Shown here one piece after another: positions 17,827 to 25,000 of a stretch of DNA of 64,000 nt. This DNA is from Streptomyces pluripotens. GTDB taxonomy: Bacteria > Actinomycetota > Actinomycetes > Streptomycetales > Streptomycetaceae. The stretch lies in assembly GCF_000802245.2 (NCBI RefSeq), contig NZ_CP021080.1:558001-622000 (forward strand), in the 5' to 3' direction. Under the pieces are notes generated by a model that was given only the letters and a program-made list of their open reading frames with translations, made no database searches and was not told the DNA's origin. The translations under genes and the position numbers were made by a program. Position 1 is the first letter of the stretch. Every line of letters begins with the position of its first letter.

Positions 17827-18801
17827 TCAGCCCTCCGCACCGGCGGCGAGCCGCTCGGCGATCCGGCAGCGCCAGACCTCGTAGGCCGGCGTACCGTCGT
17901 CCACGCAGGGATCGGGCAGCGACTCCTGGCAGACGAGCATGGCCTGCTCGGGAGTAGTGCCGCACAACACCTCGGTGGCGAGCACGGTGTGCTCGTTGCC
18001 CAGCCCCGCCTCCAGCCGCGCCGTGGCGGCGAACCCGGAACCCTGGGCGACCCATTTCCGGTGCTTCCCGGCCCGCTCCTGGAGGAGCTGCAGTTCTGCC
18101 TTGCCGGCGCCCCCGGCGTACGTGGCGGCCAGTCCGGCCCCCGCGTACAGGTCCGCGTGCCGTTCCTCGGAGAACGAATCGATCATTGCAGTGACCCGCT
18201 CGACGTCCGTCCCGCCGACGAACCACATGGCACGGCCGATCCCCTGGTCGATGACCCGGTCGGCGTACCAGGACCACTCGGCGCCGGGCCAGGGGAAGTC
18301 GGGCTCCTGATACTGCCCGCGCACGTACTTGTCGGTGCGAAAGTACGCCTGGTGGAAGCCGTAGCCGTCGAGCACGAGCCAGCGCAGCAACGGGTCGGCG
18401 GTGTACATCCGGGACCAGCGGAACCGCGGCACCCGGGCCATGGCCCAGCCCACTCCCACGTAGACCATGTACTTGTGTCTCGCGGCCTCGCCACGCAGGA
18501 AGTGCTCCACGTGCCGGTTGCCGCCGATCGGCAGCCCGTCGCGCACCGCCATCCCCATGGCGGCGCCCTCGTAGGCGAACCCCCGGAACTGCGGCGGCAC
18601 GGTCCCGAGCCGGATCTCGGCATCCGCGGTCGAGGAGGCCGCGGCGGCGTAGGCGTAGCCGGTCAGGAACGACTCACCGACCGTTTCAAGTCGTTCGCGT
18701 GCCTCGGGACTCTTCTCGTGGAAGCCGCGGGTGAACAGCCTCGTCTCGTTCATGCTTGGGGTCAGCAGGCGGCTGCGGAGCCGGCCGAACCGATTCGCCA
18801 T
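17827..18801 (-). CDS. unbL: DUF1702 (UnbL-type) enediyne protein, second copy
   Basis: A 324-aa protein of the DUF1702 family, called UnbL or E3 in enediyne clusters and conserved next to PksE. Its biochemical role is unknown. It shares with its upstream neighbour the order FRGFAYEGAAMGMAVRD, VGVGWAMARVPR, LLRWLVLDGYGFHQAYF, VIDQGIGRAMWFVGG and the end YEVWRCRIAE. I chose ATG 18801 because of the GAGGAG site 5 bp upstream; the frame extends further but into the neighbouring gene. It is 2 bp from the preceding gene and 3 bp from the P450. Confidence 0.85.
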   Translation of the reverse strand: MANRFGRLRSRLLTPSMNETRLFTRGFHEKSPEARERLETVGESFLTGYAYAAAASSTADAEIRLGTVPPQFRGFAYEGAAMGMAVRDGLPIGGNRHVEHFLRGEAARHKYMVYVGVGWAMARVPRFRWSRMYTADPLLRWLVLDGYGFHQAYFRTDKYVRGQYQEPDFPWPGAEWSWYADRVIDQGIGRAMWFVGGTDVERVTAMIDSFSEERHADLYAGAGLAATYAGGAGKAELQLLQERAGKHRKWVAQGSGFAATARLEAGLGNEHTVLATEVLCGTTPEQAMLVCQESLPDPCVDDGTPAYEVWRCRIAERLAAGAEG

Positions 18802-18803
18802 CT

Positions 18804-19802
18804 CTACTCCTCGTGGGAAGGGGCGACGACCGCGCTCATGAAGTGCGCGCGGATGTTCCGGCGCCACAGCTCGTACTGCGGTACGAGGCCGGTGCCGGTG
18901 CGCTCGACCTCGGTGCGGTCGGCCAGATCCACGGCCTCATCGATGACCAGTCCGGTCAGCTCGGACGCGGCGGTGACCGTGTGCTCGGGCACGAACTCCG
19001 CGTAGTGCCTGGCCTTGATCGCGAATACCGCGCCGATCGCGAGGTCCGCGGCGTAGCCGGCCCGGCCGGCTGTGTCCCGCAGCCCTGCAAGCTCGGTGGC
19101 CGTCGCGCCGCCCGCGAAGGTCGCAGCGAGACCGACGCCGCTCCACAGGTCGGCCCGCCGGTCCTCGGTGAACCGCTCCACGGCCGCGGCCACCGCGGGG
19201 GCGCGACCGCCGTGGATGAACCACAGCGCGCGTCCGATCCCCTGGTCGACGGCCCGCAGGAAGTACCCGGGATGCCCGTCCCACGGGTACGGCGCGGGCC
19301 GGTACTGCCCGTCGACCCACCGTGCCGTGTCGAAGTACGCGCGGTCGAAGCCGTACCCGTCGACGGCCAGCCAGCTCATCGTGGGGTGGAAGGGGATGTC
19401 GTCGAGATCGGGCAGTATCTTGCGCCACAGCGGACGAGGCAACCGCGCCATGGCGAAGCCGATGCCGATGTAGGCCAGGAAGAAGTGCGGGCGGCCGGAT
19501 CCGAGAACCAGCTCCCTGGTCCGATGCCCGCGCACCGCGTCGCGCACGGTGAACGCCATGACGGCCCCCTCGTACGCGAACCCTCGCAACTCGGGTTCGA
19601 CCATCGCCAGCCGCCGTTCGACTTCCGCGGTTCCGCGGGTCTCGATGCCCCACTCGAAGCCGATGACCACCGACTGAGGAATCGCCTCCAGCCGCGCCGT
19701 GGCCGGAGTCGGTGTGACCGGGAATTCCCGGCCGGCGAAGCTGACCGAGTGCAGCGAAGGGGCGAGCAGAAGTCTGCGCAGCGAACCGAGCGGGGTGGCC
19801 AT
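18804..19802 (-). CDS. unbL: DUF1702 (UnbL-type) enediyne protein, first copy
   Basis: A 332-aa DUF1702 protein, paralogous to the next gene. Shared blocks are LRGFAYEGAVMAFTVRD, YIGIGFAMARLPR, MSWLAVDGYGFDRAYF and VDQGIGRALWFIHGG, with C-terminal YELWRRNIRAHF. DUF1702 proteins are enediyne-cluster markers, and two in tandem suggests a heteromer or two related steps. The ATG at 19802 has an AAGGGAG site. It is the first gene of the DUF1702-DUF1702-P450 unit, which is separated from the flavin reductase by 1.2 kb containing a terminator and a broken IS5 element. Confidence 0.85.
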   Translation of the reverse strand: MATPLGSLRRLLLAPSLHSVSFAGREFPVTPTPATARLEAIPQSVVIGFEWGIETRGTAEVERRLAMVEPELRGFAYEGAVMAFTVRDAVRGHRTRELVLGSGRPHFFLAYIGIGFAMARLPRPLWRKILPDLDDIPFHPTMSWLAVDGYGFDRAYFDTARWVDGQYRPAPYPWDGHPGYFLRAVDQGIGRALWFIHGGRAPAVAAAVERFTEDRRADLWSGVGLAATFAGGATATELAGLRDTAGRAGYAADLAIGAVFAIKARHYAEFVPEHTVTAASELTGLVIDEAVDLADRTEVERTGTGLVPQYELWRRNIRAHFMSAVVAPSHEE

Positions 19803-20089
19803 CTGGCAACTCTCCCTTGGCTGTCCATCTCGACGGTCCGGGCCGGGCCGATTCCGCCTCTGAAACCTTTGTCAGGCATCATCGCCACCGTCCGGGCGGG
19901 CCGGCCACTTCCGGAGTGCGCCGTCGCCGCCGACCCGGGCAATTCCGCAACGGCTATGGGCGCTGTCGGCGTCCTGGCCCCGGTCGTAGACGGGCGGCGG
20001 TCGGTTCCCGACGTACAGTGCAGTGCCGCGATCACCGGAGTGATCGCCGGCCGGCAGGTCGCTCTGCCGGTGCTGAGTGCCTGGCGGGC

Positions 20090-20873
20090 CGAACGGCGCC
20101 GGCATGCGCTGAACATCGGACGCCCACCCGAGCACGATCTGCACGAGATCATGAACGCGATCCTGTACGTGGACCGCACCGGGGGCAGTGGCGCTACCTG
20201 CCGCACGACTTCCCGCCTTGGGAAACGGTGTACGGCTACTTCGCCAAGTGGCAGAAGAGGCCGGTGTGTTCACCCAGCTCGCCGGCGTACTGCGCAGGCT
20301 GTTTCGGCAGAAGGAGGGCAAGCATGCGGAGCCGTCCGCGTGCGTGATCGACGCCCAGAGCGTCAAGACCTTCACCAGCGTCCCGGCGCCGGGCAGGGCA
20401 CGGACGCGGCGAAGAAGATCGTTGGCCGCAAGCGCAGCATCGCGACCGGCACCCTCGGACTGCTCCTCGCGGTGCTGGTCACGGCCGCGAGCGTGCAGGA
20501 CTCCGTCGCCCGCACCCACCTGATCGACCAGGTCGCGGCCGCCCATCCCTCGATCCGCAAAGCCTGGGGGGGACGGCGGCTACCGTCGGCACCTCGTTGA
20601 GCACGCCGCCCCGCTCGGTATCGACATGGAAATCGTCCAGCGCGCTCCCGTGACCAGGGGGTTCACCCCATGACCGAAACGTTGGACGGTCGAGCGGACC
20701 TACGGGTGGCTGATGTTCCACCGCCGCCTGGCGCGCGACTACGAGACTCTCCCAACCCGCTCAGAAGCCATGATCCACCTCGCCATGACCGACCTCATGG
20801 CCCGCCGCCTCACCGGCGAAGCCGCCATCTCCTGGCGCGACCCGACACCACGGGATCAAACACCAATTCCATG
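20090..20873 (+). pseudogene. IS5-family transposase, frameshifted remnant
   Basis: The pieces of one IS5-type transposase appear in successive frames: PPEHDLHEIMNAILYV, RYLPHDFPPWETVYGYFAKW, ACVIDAQSVKTFTS (catalytic Asp), KKIVGRKRSIATGTLG, LIDQVAAAHPSIRKAWG and [19 protein letters not shown] (catalytic Glu). At least three frameshifts (near 20190, 20400 and 20570-20670) make it dead. No clear terminal repeats remain. It lies between the two halves of the enediyne core on the opposite strand. Confidence 0.85.
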
Positions 20874-20905
20874 ATGAAACATCGTGAGAAAACAACCTCT
20901 CACGC

Positions 20906-20951
20906 GGCGCCGGCCTTCACCGCCCCGATCGGGGCGGTGAAGGCCGGCGCC
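20906..20951 (-). terminator. Perfect 46-bp palindrome, terminator of the pksE operon
   Basis: The arm 20906-20926 is the exact complement of 20931-20951, and the central GATC is itself palindromic. It starts 28 bp after the flavin reductase stop codon, so it is placed to end the unbV-unbU-pksE-TE-reductase transcript. Being symmetrical, it also insulates the operon from the IS5 remnant transcribed towards it. Confidence 0.85.
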
Positions 20952-20978
20952 ACAATCGGCCCGTCACTGCGATGAGCC

Positions 20979-21530
20979 TCAGACGGAGAGCCGGTGGAAG
21001 CCGCCGCCGAAGTACAGCAGCGGGTCGTCGGTCTCCTTGCGCCCGATGTCGAGCACCGAGCCCAGGAATATCGAGTGGTCGCCGCCGTCGTAGACCGCCG
21101 CGAGACTGCATTCAAGCCATGCCTGCGCGTCGACCAGGACGGGGGTTCCGGTGTGCCGTCCGAGCGTGGTGTCGACCGTCTCGAACTCGCGGGGACCTCG
21201 TGGCCTGCTGCGGTCCGCGAAGTACCTGGCGACGTCCTGCTGATGGCCGGAGAGGACGGAGACCGCGAAGGCCTCCTCCGTCAGGATCACGTCGTGGACC
21301 GCTGCCGTGCGTACCACGCACACCAGGATCAGTGGTGGTTCGAGCGAGACGGAGGTGAAGGAGTTCGCGGTCATGCCCCGGGGGATGTCCCGGCCCGCGG
21401 TGAGGACGGTGACCCCGGTGGCGAAGCGTCCCAGCACGCCACGCAGTTCACCGCGGGCGCGATCCGGCCGCGGCAGGTCGACCACGCGCAGGGGGCGGTG
21501 AGGTGGTGTCAGTGGGTCTGCGGTCGTCAT
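20979..21530 (-). CDS. NAD(P)H:flavin oxidoreductase (flavin reductase domain)
   Basis: A 183-aa member of the split-barrel flavin reductase family (HpaC-like). It shows LRGVLGRFATGVTVLTAG, GMTANSFTSVSLEPPLILVCV (flavin-binding), AFAVSVLSGHQQDVARYFA and ending DPLLYFGGGFHRL. It would supply reduced FMN/FAD to a two-component monooxygenase; the class D oxygenase at 53205 is the obvious candidate partner. Equivalent reductases (E6 in C-1027) are conserved in enediyne clusters. The ATG at 21530 overlaps the thioesterase stop (ATGA), so it is translationally coupled as the last gene of the operon. Confidence 0.9.
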   Translation of the reverse strand: MTTADPLTPPHRPLRVVDLPRPDRARGELRGVLGRFATGVTVLTAGRDIPRGMTANSFTSVSLEPPLILVCVVRTAAVHDVILTEEAFAVSVLSGHQQDVARYFADRSRPRGPREFETVDTTLGRHTGTPVLVDAQAWLECSLAAVYDGGDHSIFLGSVLDIGRKETDDPLLYFGGGFHRLSV

Positions 21531-22000
21531 GTCGTGGCTCCGCTCGTCGTGTCGACGAGTTGTCCACCGTGCCGCGCCGCGTAGGGCGCCAGTGCAGTGC
21601 GCAGCGCTTCCGGCACCCGGGCCGGACGGGTGTCGTTGTTCGGGCCGCGCATGCACGCGATCCGTTGCTGTCCCCGAGCCACGAGGTCCTCGGTTCCGTC
21701 CTGCCGCACGCGGACGTAGTCGAAGCTGAAGGCCACCTGTGTCTGCGTCAGGTCGTCGAGGCGCATGCGGATCGACAGCTCGTCGAACGCCGTGATCTCC
21801 GCGAAGAACTCGCAGTCGACCTTGAGGGTGAACAGTTTCAGGTCGCCCTGAACGTCCGCGAGCACGTCGGGTGCGTGGTCCCTGAGAAACATTTCACGGC
21901 ACCGCCCCTGCCAACGGAGGTAGTTGACGTAGTAGACGTTGCCGACCAGGTTGGTGTCCTCGAAACCGACCAGGTGGCGGTACTCGTAGTACGGCTGCAT
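21527..22000 (-). CDS. tebC: Enediyne hotdog-fold thioesterase (TEBC/E10)
   Basis: A 157-aa acyl thioesterase of the 4-HBT hotdog fold. The N-terminus YYEYRHLVGFEDTNLVGNVY and YVNYLRWQGRCREMFL is the signature of enediyne thioesterases (SgcE10/DynE7 type), which release the polyene from PksE. These enzymes lack the usual acidic nucleophile and use an Arg/backbone mechanism. Start ATG 22000 is 2 bp after the pksE stop, and its own stop overlaps the flavin reductase start. The gene always follows PksE in known clusters, as here. Confidence 0.93.
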   Translation of the reverse strand: MQPYYEYRHLVGFEDTNLVGNVYYVNYLRWQGRCREMFLRDHAPDVLADVQGDLKLFTLKVDCEFFAEITAFDELSIRMRLDDLTQTQVAFSFDYVRVRQDGTEDLVARGQQRIACMRGPNNDTRPARVPEALRTALAPYAARHGGQLVDTTSGATT

Positions 22001-22002
22001 CG

Positions 22003-25000
22003 TCAGTCGTTCCTCTCCATGGTCTGTGCCATGAGCGCGAAGACAACGGGCTCGCCGACCCCTTCCAGGAGCGTCGGGAAGGTCGCAATCCGGGCCGCGC
22101 CCGAGCGCAGCACCACCCAGTGCTTCTCCGCCCCGGGCGTGCTGTCGACCGTGAGTGCGGCGAGTGCGCGGCCGTTCTTGCGCAGGCACTCGACCGCGCT
22201 CCACACCCTGGTGGCCGCGACGGACAGCTCTTCGTCTTGCTCGGTGGCGATCAGCCGGGCGAGGGCGGTGCCCTCCGGCCCCAGCAGCCCCTCCCATTCC
22301 TCGAGGGAGCGGGGCTCGGCCGGCTGAACGTCGCAGGCCACCGGCACCTCGCCGGCCACCACGAAGGTCACCCCTGCGCCGTGCGAGGCGGAGAGCTGCG
22401 GCCCGCCCGCGATCTCGGGCCTGCCGTCGGGACGGTAGGCCACCACCGTCCGACGACCCAGAGCCCAACTGGCCGCCTGGGCAGTGGACTTACGGCGTGC
22501 GGCCAATCCTTCCGCGAGCGCCTCGTCGTCGGGCCGCACGACGCAGCGTACGGCCTCGGGCAGGAGCCGCTCGGCGCGCCGCTCCAGGTACGGGCCGAGC
22601 AGAGCGGGCCGCCACGGCCCGGTTCCGTCCTGCTTGCGTACCGCCTGCAGGACCAGCCCCTCCCAGCGTTCGACCAGCAGGCCCGACTGGTCGCGGACGT
22701 CGAGGTCGTAGACGTAAGTGTCACCGGTGCGGGAACGCTCCCGGGCGTGCAGCGTCACCTGCTTCTCGTCGCACGCCGCGGTGGGGTCGCTCAGGTGGAG
22801 GCGCTCGATGCTCACCGGGAGCAGCGTGGCGTCCGGCACGCAGCACTGGATCGAGTGCATCAGGGCGTCCCGGGTCCCCGGGTCGGCCAGTACGAGTTCG
22901 GCAGGCAGATGGCGCGCGAACCAAGGGAGCGTGGCCGCGTCGGAGATCTCCGCGACACATTCCCTGGCGGCCAGTTCCCGGTAGCCGGTGAGGCGTTGGA
23001 AGCGCAGCCCTTGGAAGAGGACCGGTCCGTAGAGGTCGCGTGCGGGGTCCAGCGGGATCCTCGGTGCGTCGTCGGGGACGGGTGCGGGCCCGGTGTCCTC
23101 CGGCTCCGGGCGGTCGTAGCGGAGCGTGGCGCGGAAGTGGTCGGCCTGGAAGCCGGTCTCGCTGCTGCGGATGACGGCCCGTACGGCTCCGACGTTCTCG
23201 GCCAGCACCGCGACCCGGATGGTGGTCCGCCCGTGTAGAGGTATGACGATCGGGCGCAGGAACTCCATGTCCTCCAACGTCGGTGCGCCCTCGAACCCGG
23301 TGAGCGCCGTAGCCGCCTGGGCCATGGCCTCCATGCCGAGGACGGCGGGGAACAACAGGTCGCCGTCGAGCTCGTGGTCGGCCAGGTAGGGGTCGCCCGA
23401 GGCGCTCAGGTCGGAGTCGACGACCAGTTCGACGCCCGGATAGTGGGCTTGCGGGCGGTCGACGAAGCGCAGCAGCGGGAGGTCGGTGGTCTCCAGTGTC
23501 AGCGTCGGCAGGCCGCCGGCACGTCCCATCACGACCAGGGCGGACGGCGTCTGCGGCTCGGCGAGCAGCTGCTTGAGCAGGGCCACGCCCTCCTCGGTGG
23601 GGATCGGCTCGATCCCCTGCCGGACCAGCGACTCCAGCACGCCGAGCCGCTCGCCCATGCCGGACCCGGACCACACGGACCACTCCAGAGCAAGGCACCG
23701 GCAGTCGGGGTAGTCGTCCTGAACCCGCTGGGTCAGGTCGGTGAGCCAGTCGTTGGCGGTGGCGTAGTCCCCCTCGCCGCTCAGGCCGGCCCGCCCGATG
23801 ATGCTGCCGAAGGTGACGAGGAGCCGCAGGGCGGCCGGATCAACCGCGATGAGCACGTTCTCCAGGCCGGTGATCTTCGTGGCGAGGGTGCGGCGGAACG
23901 ACGCCTCGTCCAGGTTGGCGAGTGCGTGCGGTTCATTGCGTCCCGCGCCGTGAAGCACGGCGGTGACCGGCCCGAGCGCATCGCGGATCTCGTCGACCGC
24001 CGCCTTGACCTCGTCGGCGGACGTGACATCGGCGCTGACGTAGCGGAAGTTGACACCCGCCGCGGTCATCCGGTCGAGGTTGGCCCGCAGTTCGGGATCG
24101 GTGGCCGGGTCCGACCGGCCGAGCAGGCCGACACCGGCTCCGGTACCCGCGGCGAGGGCGAGGGCGCATTCGGCAGTGATGCCCTTGCCGCCGCCGGTGA
24201 CCAGCAGGACGTCCTCGGTGTCGAGCACCTGCTCCGTCCCGGAGGTCGCGCCACGCGCACCGGCCGGGGAGACGAGCGGCAGCGCGCGCAGCACGGGTAC
24301 GGTGCGGCGGCCGTCCGCCCCGTAGTGGACCTCGCTGAACCCACGGGTCGCCGCGACGTCGGTCACGATGCGGGCGCTCAGTTCCCCTGCGCGTTCCGCC
24401 GGCATGCGGTCCGGCAGTGGCAAGGTGACCACCGTGGTCGCGATGCCCGGTCTCTCCAGGTGCAGGGTCTTGGCCAGGCCCGCCGCACCCCGCCGGTCAC
24501 CGATCGCGACGAACCGGGTGGCGCCGGTGCGGGACAGTGCGGCACGGGCTGCGGCGATCATGAGCGCCGTGTGGTTCTCGTCGCAGTCCGTGGGCAGGCA
24601 CAGCAGCACGCCGCCGCCGAGCCCCCCGATGCGCAGCGCCTCGTGGAGCGCGGGCGCGAGCGGGTGCCGTGCGGGTGCGAACAGCTCCCAGTCGCCGTCG
24701 CCGGCGGACTCGGGTACGGCCGCGGGGCCCGGCTCCGCCGGCACCAGGTCGACGGCGAAGGCCCGTACCCAGGGGGCCACGCCCAGGGGCACCTGGGGCT
24801 GTGCCGCGTCGTCATGGGTCGTCTCGTCCAGCCCGTCCAGCAGTTCCGCGAGCTCGGCCAGCGTGGAGGTGGCGAACGCCGTGGTCACCATCGGTGCGGT
24901 GATGCCGAGTTCCTGGGCGGCGCGGTTCATGATCTGAGTCACGGTGATGGAGCTCAGATGCAGTTCGTCGAGTGGGTTGCTGTGTGGGTTGACCGCCTCC

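Noticed and set aside
16102..19005. A 967-codon plus-strand open frame opposite the P450 and DUF1702 genes
   Set aside because: It has no domain features and low-complexity composition, and it is antisense to three genes with clear families.
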